From the NCBI RefSeq assembly GCF_003311645.1, contig NZ_QEST01000274.1, forward strand, positions 1 through 32,144: a DNA stretch of 32,144 bases, written 5' to 3'. Positions 25,063 to 32,063 of the stretch are shown piece after piece (position 1 is the stretch's first letter; every line of letters starts with the position of its first letter). The position numbers and the translations under genes were made by a program. Under the pieces are notes generated by a model. It saw only the letters and a list, made by a program, of their open reading frames with translations, was not told the DNA's origin and ran no database searches. The DNA comes from Streptomyces sp. PT12 (GTDB taxonomy: Bacteria > Actinomycetota > Actinomycetes > Streptomycetales > Streptomycetaceae).

Positions 25063-26559
25063 ATGGGCGAGAAGGTGGTGGGGGACCGGTTCGACCTCGA
25101 CGCCCGCGAGCGCTTCAGAGACCGGATCCACGCGTGTATGGCGGCGCTGGGCGCGCTGCTGCGCGAGGGCCGCTTCGAGCGCTCGCGTGACAGGATCGGC
25201 CTCGAGGTCGAGATGTGCCTCGCGGATTCGGATGGCTCGCCGCGCATGGTCAATGACGAGGTGCTGGCGCGAATGGCCACCCGCGATTTCCAGACCGAGC
25301 TGGGCCAATTCACGCTGGAGCTGAATATGTCCCCGCGGGCGCTCGCGGGAAGGGTCTTCGACGATCTGGCCGAAGAGCTGCGTATCGCGATCGGATACGC
25401 CGACCGAATGGCGGCCGAATGTGACGCGCGCCTCGTCATGACCGGGGTGCTGCCGACGATCACCGCGGAGCAGATGCTGCCCGGCACCCTGTCGCCCAAC
25501 GACCGCTACAGCCTGCTCAACGACCAGATCATGGCCGCGCGCGGCGAGCCCATCCAGCTGGACATCTCGGGGGCCGAGCGGCTGCGGGGCACGTTCGCGT
25601 CCATAGCCCCCGAATCGGCGTGCACCTCCGTGCAGTTCCACCTCCAGGTCACCCCCGACCGCTTCGCCGCCGTGTGGAACGCCGCCCAAGTCGCCGCCGC
25701 GGCGCAGGTCGCGGTCGGCGCCAACGCCCCGTTCGTCTTCGGCCGCGAGCTGTGGCACGAGTCGCGGCCCCCCTTCTTCCTCCAGGCCACCGACAGCCGC
25801 CCGCCCGAGTTCGCGGCGCAGGGCGTGCGGCCGCGCTCGTGGTTCGGCGAGCGGTGGATCTCATCGGTCACCGACCTGTTCGACGAGAACGTCCGCTACT
25901 TCCCCGCGCTGCTGCCGCTGCTCTCCGACGAGGACCCCGAGGCGGTGCTGGCCGCGGGCGGGGTGCCGAGGCTCGCCGAGCTGACCCTGCACAACGGCAC
26001 CGTCTACCGCTGGAACCGCCCGGTCTACGCGGTGGCCGACGGCGTTCCCCATCTGCGCGTGGAGAACCGGGTGCTCTCCACGGGACCCACCGTCGTCGAC
26101 ACGGTGGCCAACGCCGCCTTCTACTACGGCCTGGTCCGCGCGCTGGCCGACCAGCCCGAGCCGGTGTGGACGCGGCTGCCGTTCGCCGCCGCCGAGCGGA
26201 ACTTCTTCGACGCCTGCCGCCACGGCATCGACGCCGAGCTGACCTGGCCGGGCGAGGCGCCGGGCGGGGCCCCCGAACGGCTGCGCGCGGCCCGGCTGAT
26301 CGCCGAGCGGCTGATCCCGCTGGCCGCCGGGGGCCTTGACGCGTGCGGCGTCGCGGCGGCCGACCGCGACCACTACCTGTCGATCGTCGAGGAGCGCTGC
26401 CGCCGCGGCGTCACCGGCGCCGCGTGGCAGACCGACGCCTACCACAGGGCGGTCGCGGGGGGCGCGGACAGGGCGGCCGCGCTGCGCGATCTGGTGCGGC
26501 GGTACTGTGAGCTGGCGCGGACGGACGCACCCGTCCACAGCTGGCCGACCGGGGGGTGA
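25063..26559 (+). CDS. Glutamate-cysteine ligase family (GCS2-like) protein
   Basis: A 498-residue protein from ATG 25063 with GGGAGG upstream. It belongs to the GCS2/carboxylate-amine ligase superfamily: the metal/glutamate motif GLEVEM (residues 46-51), ELGQFTLELNMSP near 85-97, the substrate region SACTSVQFHLQVTP and GANAPFVFGRELWHESR, and a C-terminal catalytic-like VENRVLSTGPTVVD. These ATP-dependent ligases join an amino group to the gamma-carboxyl of glutamate. Actinobacteria make mycothiol and generally lack glutathione, so the true substrates are uncertain (ergothioneine-type or other gamma-glutamyl products are possible). The stop overlaps the GTG of the CPBP gene by 4 bases, indicating translational coupling. 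Confidence 0.82.
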   Translation: MGEKVVGDRFDLDARERFRDRIHACMAALGALLREGRFERSRDRIGLEVEMCLADSDGSPRMVNDEVLARMATRDFQTELGQFTLELNMSPRALAGRVFDDLAEELRIAIGYADRMAAECDARLVMTGVLPTITAEQMLPGTLSPNDRYSLLNDQIMAARGEPIQLDISGAERLRGTFASIAPESACTSVQFHLQVTPDRFAAVWNAAQVAAAAQVAVGANAPFVFGRELWHESRPPFFLQATDSRPPEFAAQGVRPRSWFGERWISSVTDLFDENVRYFPALLPLLSDEDPEAVLAAGGVPRLAELTLHNGTVYRWNRPVYAVADGVPHLRVENRVLSTGPTVVDTVANAAFYYGLVRALADQPEPVWTRLPFAAAERNFFDACRHGIDAELTWPGEAPGGAPERLRAARLIAERLIPLAAGGLDACGVAAADRDHYLSIVEERCRRGVTGAAWQTDAYHRAVAGGADRAAALRDLVRRYCELARTDAPVHSWPTGG

Positions 26560-27431
26560 CCGCCTCGGCGGCCCCGGCGGCCGGACGGGAGGCTCAGGTG
26601 CGGGTCAAGCCGGAGCGGGCGACACAGCGGCCACCCGAGGGCGGCCTCCCCCTGCCGATCGACCGCGTCAGGCGGCAGGAGGTGCTGCTGGTCCTCGCGG
26701 TGTCGCTGGGCGCGAGCGCGGTGAGCGCGCTGATCAGCTTCGTCGGGGACCTGACCCGCCCGGGCGGCCTCGCCGACCAGGCGGCCACGCTCAATGGCTC
26801 GCGCGCCCCTGGGCGCCCCTGGCTGGACCTGGCGTGGCAGCTGTTCTCGCTCTCCACCGGCGTCGTCCCCGTGCTGCTCGTGGCGCACCTGCTGCTGCGC
26901 GAGCGCGCCGAGGCGGGCGCGGCGGGCGCCGCCGGGCCGCGGGCGATCGGCTTCGACGCCAGGCGCCCGGCGTTCGACCTGGGCTGGGGCGCGGCCGTGG
27001 CGGCGGGCATCGGCGGGAGCGGGCTGCTGCTCTACCTGGGGGCGCACGCCTCAGGCGCGAACCTCACGGTGGTGCCCGAGTCGCTGCCCGATGTGTGGTG
27101 GAAGTACCCGGTGCTGATCGCCTCGGCCCTCCAGAACTCCCTGCTCGAGGAGGTCATCGTCGTCGGCTATCTGCTGCGGAGGCTCGACCAGCTGGGCTGG
27201 ACGCCGATGGCCGCGCTGGCCGCGAGCGCGCTGCTGCGCGGCACGTACCACCTCTACCAGGGCATCGGTGGCTTCTTCGGCAACGTGGCGATGGGCGTGA
27301 TCTTCGTCTGGCTCTATCGGCGGTGGGGGCGGGTCATGCCGCTGGTCGTGGCGCACGCGCTCATCGACATCGTGGCGTTCATCGGCTACGGGCTGCTGGC
27401 CGGCCGCGTCGACTGGCTCCCCACCGCCTGA
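26556..27431 (+). CDS. CPBP-family intramembrane metalloprotease
   Basis: A 291-residue membrane protein whose GTG overlaps the preceding TGA (GTGA). After a charged N-terminus of about 40 residues there are about seven hydrophobic helices. The Abi/CPBP motifs are in order: the Glu-Glu pair in LLEEVIVVGYLLRR (Glu198, Glu199), TYHLYQG (His232) and HALIDIVAF (His267). The family includes Rce1-like CAAX proteases and bacteriocin-immunity proteins; most bacterial members have no known substrate. Coupling to the GCS2-like gene suggests a shared process, but which one is unknown. Confidence 0.9.
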   Translation: MTASAAPAAGREAQVRVKPERATQRPPEGGLPLPIDRVRRQEVLLVLAVSLGASAVSALISFVGDLTRPGGLADQAATLNGSRAPGRPWLDLAWQLFSLSTGVVPVLLVAHLLLRERAEAGAAGAAGPRAIGFDARRPAFDLGWGAAVAAGIGGSGLLLYLGAHASGANLTVVPESLPDVWWKYPVLIASALQNSLLEEVIVVGYLLRRLDQLGWTPMAALAASALLRGTYHLYQGIGGFFGNVAMGVIFVWLYRRWGRVMPLVVAHALIDIVAFIGYGLLAGRVDWLPTA

Positions 27432-27463
27432 GGGCGACCCCTTGGGGCGACCGCCTGAGGGCG
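27423..27463. repeat. 14-bp direct repeat at the CPBP 3' end
   Basis: ACCGCCTGAGGGCG occurs at 27423-27436, including the CPBP stop codon, and again at 27450-27463, 27 bp apart. It looks like a small local duplication. Confidence 0.6.
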
Positions 27464-27479
27464 CGTCACCCCCGGGGCG

Positions 27480-28181
27480 TCACCCCGGGCCCTCGCCCGC
27501 CGCGAGCGGCAGGGTCTCGATGCGGCCCTCGCCGCAGACCGCGCCGAGCGGCCAGTCGGTCGTGGTGGCGCTGTACGCGTCGGGCGGGATGACCTCGAGC
27601 GACGCGGGCTCGGGGCCGCACGAGCCGTTCGCCGGGTCGGCGTCGCCCGGCACCACGGTCCAGTGCAGCCGGGCCCAGACGCTGCGGCCCGGCTCGACGG
27701 TCAGCGCCTGGGGGGCCATCGAGTCGTCGCGCACGGTGGTGGTGGGGATGGATTCGCCGTCGCCCGCGGCCAGTTGGAGCCCCGGCCAGCCCTGGGTGCG
27801 GCAGCTGGCGTCGGATGCGTTGGTGAGGACGAGCGCCGCGTGCCGCCCGCCCGCGCCCGCGTCCAGCGGGTGAACGGCGGCGGTGAGGGCGTCGGGGGAG
27901 CACCACGCGTCGTTCGCCTCGCCCCCGTTGCCCTCGGGCTCGGGGTCGGGCTCCCGCGGGGCCTCGGGGCGCGCCTGATCCTGGTCATCGGCGGCGTCAT
28001 CGGTGTCGGTGTCGGTGTCGGGCTCGTCGGGCGCGGGCTCAGGGGCGGCGTCGCGGGGCTGCCCGGCGGGCGGTCGGTCGGCTGACGCGCCGTCCGGCGA
28101 TTCGGTGGACTCGGCGCAGGCGGCGATGGCGAACAGGGTGAGTGCGGCGAGGGCCGCGGCACGTAGGGGGTGGGACGCCAT
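27480..28181 (-). CDS. DUF4232-domain lipoprotein
   Basis: A 233-residue exported lipoprotein from ATG 28181 with GGAGG before it. The signal peptide ends in the lipobox FAIAAC (Cys21). An acidic, Asp/Glu/Pro-rich low-complexity linker (about residues 22-90, with TDTDTDD) leads to a DUF4232 domain with CSPDALTAAV, AALVLTNASDASCRTQGWPGLQL and paired cysteines probably forming disulphides. The domain occurs in many Streptomyces surface lipoproteins of unknown function. The linker suggests it spans part of the cell wall. It is convergent with the CPBP gene. Confidence 0.88.
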   Translation of the reverse strand: MASHPLRAAALAALTLFAIAACAESTESPDGASADRPPAGQPRDAAPEPAPDEPDTDTDTDDAADDQDQARPEAPREPDPEPEGNGGEANDAWCSPDALTAAVHPLDAGAGGRHAALVLTNASDASCRTQGWPGLQLAAGDGESIPTTTVRDDSMAPQALTVEPGRSVWARLHWTVVPGDADPANGSCGPEPASLEVIPPDAYSATTTDWPLGAVCGEGRIETLPLAAGEGPG

Positions 28182-28222
28182 GGGATCCTCCGGTGGGGGA
28201 GTCGGCGATGCGGAGGAGTGCT

Positions 28223-28244
28223 GTGGCCATGGGACGTGGCCATG
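28223..28244. repeat. GTGGCCATG direct repeat upstream of the DUF4232 gene
   Basis: GTGGCCATG occurs at 28223-28231 and 28236-28244 with a 13-bp period, 42-63 bp upstream of the lipoprotein start. It could be a tandem regulator site. Confidence 0.45.
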
Positions 28245-28286
28245 TCACAACGGGTTCCCGGGGGCGCGCCGCGGTACGCCTGTCGC

Positions 28287-28961
28287 TCAGGCTCCCTGCC
28301 GCGCCGTGAGATAGCGGGGCACGGGGACCCTGGGGCCGCCGTCGTCCGCGGGGACGGGCTCGCCGATGACCGACCCGACCGGGACGACGCCCGCCCAGTG
28401 CGGAAGGGACAAGTCTTCGGGCTCCTCGTTCACCCCGCCCGCGCGGACCTTGGCCGAGACCTCGGCCAGGTCGAGGGCCAGCACGGCCGTGGCGGCCAGC
28501 TCCCGCGCGTTCGGCGGCCGGCAGTCGGCGGCGCGGCCCGGCACCGCGGCGTCCACCAGGACCTCGAGCGCCCGGCGCCGCTCCGCCTCGTCGGTCACCC
28601 GCCGCGCCGTGCCGTGCGCCACCACCGAGCGGTAGTTGACGGAGTGGTGGAACGCCGACCTGGCCAGCACGAGGCCGTCGACATGGGTGACGGTGACACA
28701 CACGGGAAGGCCCGCGCCGCCCGCGTCGCGCAGCGGCGGCGAGCCGGTGGAGCCGTGCAGGTACAGGCGCTCGCCGTCCCTGGCGTAGAGCGTCGGCAGC
28801 ACCGCGGGCGCGCCGTCGCGGACGAAGCCGAGGTGGCACACGTATCCCGCGTCGAGGATGGCGTGCACCAGCTCGCGGTCGTAGGCGACGCGCTCGCGGG
28901 CGCGGGTCGGGGTGGTGCGTGGCGTCGGGGGATACGGGTCGGCGGGCGGCGTGGTCGGCAT
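28287..28961 (-). CDS. Pyridoxamine 5'-phosphate oxidase-related FMN-binding split-barrel protein
   Basis: A 224-residue cytosolic protein from ATG 28961 after GAGGAGACGG. It matches the flavin-binding split-barrel family: DAGYVCHLGFVRDGAPAVLPT, LYLHGSTGSP, VCVTVTHVDGLVLARSAFHHS and VNYRSVVAHG, with a C-terminal NEEPEDLSLPHWAGVVP. Such proteins bind FMN or related flavins; this PF12900-like type is not PdxH itself and its substrate is unknown. It is divergently transcribed from a MocR regulator 59 bp away, a common pairing that suggests control by that regulator and a link to PLP or an amino compound. Confidence 0.88.
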   Translation of the reverse strand: MPTTPPADPYPPTPRTTPTRARERVAYDRELVHAILDAGYVCHLGFVRDGAPAVLPTLYARDGERLYLHGSTGSPPLRDAGGAGLPVCVTVTHVDGLVLARSAFHHSVNYRSVVAHGTARRVTDEAERRRALEVLVDAAVPGRAADCRPPNARELAATAVLALDLAEVSAKVRAGGVNEEPEDLSLPHWAGVVPVGSVIGEPVPADDGGPRVPVPRYLTARQGA

Positions 28962-28985
28962 GGGGTCCGTCTCCTCGCGTCGAGC

Positions 28986-29014
28986 TTGCGCCCTTATTGA
29001 ACTAGTGCAATCCT
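28986..29014 (+). promoter_or_regulatory. Possible leaderless promoter of the MocR gene
   Basis: TTGCGC (28986-28991) and AATCCT (29009-29014) are separated by 17 bp and would start transcription at or near the GTG at 29021, which has no ribosome site. The -10 match is weak. The palindrome at 28996-29011 overlaps the spacer and -10. Confidence 0.35.
28996..29011. promoter_or_regulatory. 16-bp near-palindrome, candidate MocR operator
   Basis: ATTGAACTAGTGCAAT matches its reverse complement at 14 of 16 positions, with ATTG/CAAT outer arms and ACTAGT core. It sits between the divergent MocR and flavoprotein genes and overlaps the likely MocR promoter. It is the natural candidate for autoregulation and control of both genes. 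Confidence 0.6.
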
Positions 29015-29020
29015 GTCTTT

Positions 29021-30352
29021 GTGCTAGAAGGATACCGGATCGAGGGGCGGCGCGCCGCCGAGATCGCCGCCAGCGTCGAACGAGGCGTGGCCGACGGCGG
29101 GTTGAGCCCGGGGCAGCACCTTCCGCCGCTGCGCGAGCTGGCCGCCGTGCTCGGGGTGAACGCCAACACCGTCGCCGCCGCCTACCGGATCCTGCGCGAG
29201 CGCGGCGTCATCGAGACCGCGGGCCGCCGCGGCAGCCGGATCCGCTCCCGCCCGGTGAGCGCCCCGCGCGAGGAGATCGGCGTCGAGGCGCCGCCCGGCG
29301 TGCGCGACCTCGCCAAGGGCAACCCCGACCCGGCCCTGCTGCCCCCGCTCGCCCCCGCCCTGGCCCGCGCCGCCGCCCGCGCCGACCGTTCCCCGCCGCT
29401 CTACGGCGGCCCGCCCGTCGACGAGGAGCTTGCGGCCGTCGCGCGGGCCGCGTTCGACCGCGACGGCGTCCCCGCGGGGCCGATCGCCGTCACCTCGGGC
29501 GCGCTCGACGCCATCGAACGCGTCCTGGCCGCCCATCTGCGCCCCGGCGACGCGGTGGCCGTCGAGGACCCCGGCTGGGCGGGCTTTCTCGATCTCATCC
29601 CCGCCCTCGGCCTGCGGCCCCTGCCCGTCGCCGTGGACGACGAGGGGCCGCTGCCAGGGCCCACGGGCCATGCGCTGCGCGCCGGCGCACGCGCCCTCGT
29701 CGTCACCGCCCGCGCGCAGAACCCCACGGGCGCCGCAGTCTCCCCCGCGCGCGCCGAGGCGTTGCGCGCGGTCCTCGCCGCCCACCCCGGCACGCTGCTG
29801 GTCGAGGACGACCACGGCCACGGCGTCGTCGACCTCCCGCTCCTGCCCCTCTCGGGCCACACGAGCCGCTGGGCGCTGGTGCGTTCACCCGCCAAGGGCT
29901 ACGGCCCCGACCTGCGGATGGCCGTGCTCACCGGCGACCCGGTCACCGTCGACCGCGTCCAGGGGCGCCAACGACTCGGGCCCGGCTGGGTGAGCCACCT
30001 GCTCCAGCGGACCCTGGCCACGCTCTGGGGCGAGGGCGCGATCGACCCCGCCGAGGTCGCCCGCTCCTACGCCGCGCGCCGCGACGGCCTGATCGCCGCG
30101 CTCGCCGAGCGCGGCGTCGCGGCCCTGGGGCGCAGCGGGATGAACGTCTGGGTGCCGGTGCCCGATGAGACCGGGGCCATCGCCCGGCTGCTGCACGCGG
30201 GGTGGGCCGCCGCGCCCGGCGCGCGGTTCCGCCTCGACTCGCCCCCCGGCGTGCGGCTGACCGTCTCCTCGCTCGCCGGCGCGGACCTCGCGCCGCTGGC
30301 CGACGCGGTCGCCGCCGCCGTCCGGCCCCCCGCGGCCCGCAGGACCGACTGA
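29021..30352 (+). CDS. MocR-type GntR regulator with aminotransferase-like domain
   Basis: A 443-residue regulator starting at GTG 29021, apparently leaderless. Residues 1-75 form a GntR winged helix (PLRELAAVLGVNANTVAAAYRILRERG). Residues about 90-430 have a fold-type I aminotransferase shape with DLAKGNPDP, ITSGALDAIE-like substrate region, NPTGAAVSP, VEDDHGHG and the PLP lysine in SPAKGYGPDLR (Lys292). Such proteins sense PLP or an amino compound and regulate the neighbouring gene; here that is the divergent FMN split-barrel gene. Enzyme activity is not expected. Confidence 0.92.
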   Translation: MLEGYRIEGRRAAEIAASVERGVADGGLSPGQHLPPLRELAAVLGVNANTVAAAYRILRERGVIETAGRRGSRIRSRPVSAPREEIGVEAPPGVRDLAKGNPDPALLPPLAPALARAAARADRSPPLYGGPPVDEELAAVARAAFDRDGVPAGPIAVTSGALDAIERVLAAHLRPGDAVAVEDPGWAGFLDLIPALGLRPLPVAVDDEGPLPGPTGHALRAGARALVVTARAQNPTGAAVSPARAEALRAVLAAHPGTLLVEDDHGHGVVDLPLLPLSGHTSRWALVRSPAKGYGPDLRMAVLTGDPVTVDRVQGRQRLGPGWVSHLLQRTLATLWGEGAIDPAEVARSYAARRDGLIAALAERGVAALGRSGMNVWVPVPDETGAIARLLHAGWAAAPGARFRLDSPPGVRLTVSSLAGADLAPLADAVAAAVRPPAARRTD

Positions 30353-30396
30353 CGCGGCGGCCGCCCGACCCGGCGACCGGCCGCGGAACGCCCCGT

Positions 30397-30400
30397 CTAG
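30397..30400. repeat. CTAG target-site duplication (left)
   Basis: CTAG directly precedes the left inverted repeat of the IS1380-family element and matches the CTAG at its right end. A 4-bp duplication is normal for this family. Confidence 0.85.
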
Positions 30401-30420
30401 CCTCGGGCTTTCATGTGGGG
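30401..30420 (+). repeat. Left terminal inverted repeat of the IS1380-family element
   Basis: CCTCGGGCTTTCATGTGGGG matches the reverse complement of the right end in the CCTCG and CTTTC blocks. Confidence 0.8.
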
Positions 30421-30448
30421 TGTTGTCCGGCTGGTGATCACGGAAGCA

Positions 30449-30519
30449 GAAAGTGCCTCTGACCAGCGAGAATGGGGATTGTCTAGGTCCTTGTTCCCGC
30501 CACCGTCGGAGGCACTTTC
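30449..30519 (+). promoter_or_regulatory. Hairpin covering the transposase ribosome-binding site
   Basis: GAAAGTGCCTC (30449-30459) and GAGGCACTTTC (30509-30519) are perfect 11-bp complements. The likely Shine-Dalgarno GGAGG (30508-30512), 10 bases before the transposase GTG (30523), is mostly inside the right arm. RNA read through from outside would hide the ribosome site, as known for IS10 and IS50. Confidence 0.6.
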
Positions 30520-30522
30520 CAG

Positions 30523-31898
30523 GTGAAGAAGCGTATCGGGCCGTACCCGCGTGTTCGTGTCGAGGGCGGCGGCCGTGGGGTGGTGTCCCAGGCCGGGGCT
30601 GTGCTGTTGGTGGAGACTGTCCGCAAGACTGGTCTGGATCAGGCGATATCGACGGCGCTGGCGCCGTGGCGGCGTCCGCGGGCGGTGCATGATCCAGGCA
30701 AGATCGTCCTCGATGTGGCGCTTGCGGTCGCGTTGGGAGGGGACTGCCTCGCCGACGTAGCGATGTTGCGGGCCGAACCGGCGGTGTTCGGGCCGGTGGC
30801 CTCCGACCCGACGGTCTCCCGGCTGGTCGACACCCTCGCAGCGGCTGGAAGCAGGTCGCTTGACGCGCTCCGCGCGGTGCGGGCAGAGATGCGTGAGCGG
30901 GTGTGGCGGTTGGCCGGCCCTTCGGCTCCAGATGCCGACGGGCAGCTGATCGTAGACCTGGACGGGGTGCTCGTCCTGGCGCACTCCGAGAAACAGGACG
31001 CCGCCGCGACCTGGAAGAAGACGTTCGGGCACCACCCGCTGATGGGGTTTGTCGACCATGGAGCGGGCGGGTCCGGGGAGCCGGTCGCGGGCCTGCTGCG
31101 GCCGGGCAACGCCGGCTCCAACACCGCCGCCGACCACATCACCACCGCCCGGCTCGCGCTGGCCCAGCTGCCGAAGACCTATCGGCGCGGACGGCAGACG
31201 CTGATCCGCTGCGACACGGCCGGGGGCACCCACGAGTTCGTGGCCTGGCTCGCCCAGCGTGGCAGGTGGCTGTCGTACTCGGTCGGCATGACCATCACCC
31301 ACGCCATCCACGCCGCCGTCGGGAAGATCCCCGCCCCGGCGTGGACGGTGGCCATCGAGCCCGGCGGCGAGATTCGCGAGGGAGCATGGGTGGCCGAGCT
31401 GGACGGGGACGTGGTGAAGGACTGGCCGAAGGGTATGCGGCTGATCGTCCGCAAGGAACGCCCTCACCCCGGCGCCCAGTTGCGCTTCACCGACGCCGAC
31501 GGATTGCGGCTGACCTGCTTCGCCACCAACACCACCAGCGTCCCCATCGCCGCCCTCGAACTGCGCCACCGCCAGCGCGCCCGGGCCGAGGACCGCATAC
31601 GCGCCGCCCGCACCACCGGCCTGCGCAACCTCCCCCCCACGACACCGCACAGAACCAGATCTGGCTGGAGATCATCCAGATCGCCCTCGACCTCCTCGCG
31701 TGGATGCCGATGCTCGCCCTGACCGGCAAGGCCCGGCTGTGGGAGCCCCGCCGCCTGCGGCATCGGCTGTTCTCCGCAGCCGCCCAGCTCGTCACCACCG
31801 GACGCCGCCTCCACCTCAGGATCGCGGCTCACTGGCCCTAGACCAACCTCATCACCAGCGCGATGCAGCGACTCCAGACCCTCCCGAACCCCGGTTGA
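30523..31898 (+). pseudogene. IS1380-family transposase, disrupted by frameshift and amber codon
   Basis: GTG 30523 starts a DDE transposase: KKRIGPYPRVRVEGGG, LIVDLDGVLVLAHSEK (Asp145/Asp147), GLLRPGNAGSNTAADHITTA, LIRCDTAGGTHEF (Asp231), CFATNTTSVPIAALELRHRQRAR and GLRNLPP. At the seven-C run 31632-31638 the frame is lost; the family C-terminus (HDTAQNQIWLEIIQIALD, LLAWMPMLALTGKARLWEPRRL) continues in the -1 frame. That frame meets TAG at 31839-31841, where relatives have Trp (HWPW), and the last 18 residues TNLITS to LPNPG end at TGA 31896-31898. Two independent lesions point to a decayed gene. A sequencing error or a slippery -1 shift could explain the first but not the second. Confidence 0.88.
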
Positions 31899-32039
31899 CC
31901 AGCAGCAATGACCTGCCCCGACGAACACCATCACGACCGGAGCCGTGGAACCCGACGCCTACCCGACGCGACAGCCGGGCCCTCAGCCTGCCCGCACCCC
32001 ACCCAACAACCCGAAACGGCCCGCCAGATCAACTGACGA

Positions 32040-32059
32040 GCCGTCACGAAAGATCGAGG
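32040..32059 (-). repeat. Right terminal inverted repeat of the IS1380-family element
   Basis: Read on the minus strand it begins CCTCGATCTTTCGTGACGG, sharing CCTCG and CTTTC with the left end. Confidence 0.75.
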
Positions 32060-32063
32060 CTAG
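32060..32063. repeat. CTAG shared between two adjacent IS ends
   Basis: This CTAG is both the right target duplication of the first element and the left flank of the second. With the two abutting ends it makes the 14-bp palindrome CGAGGCTAGCCTCG (32055-32068). Confidence 0.85.

Larger units (their letters stand above)
30401..32059 (+). mobile_element. IS1380-family insertion sequence, 1,659 bp, inactive transposase
   Basis: The element starts with CCTCGGGCTTTCATGTGGGG and ends with the complement of CCTCGATCTTTCGTGACGGC (32040-32059), giving imperfect terminal inverted repeats. It is bounded by CTAG on both sides. Length and 4-bp target duplication fit the IS1380 family. It contains a 122-bp leader with an inverted repeat, one transposase gene with two lesions, and about 160 bp of non-coding right end. 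It lies 44 bp after the MocR gene and does not disrupt it. Confidence 0.93.

Noticed and set aside
30353-30396. GC-rich inverted repeats after the MocR gene as a terminator
   Set aside because: Arms are short and alternative pairings equally good; cannot be separated from background in such GC-rich sequence.
31632-31638. Calling the IS transposase an active product of programmed -1 frameshifting
   Set aside because: A second lesion, TAG at 31839-31841 in the shifted frame before the conserved C-terminus, favours a decayed gene.
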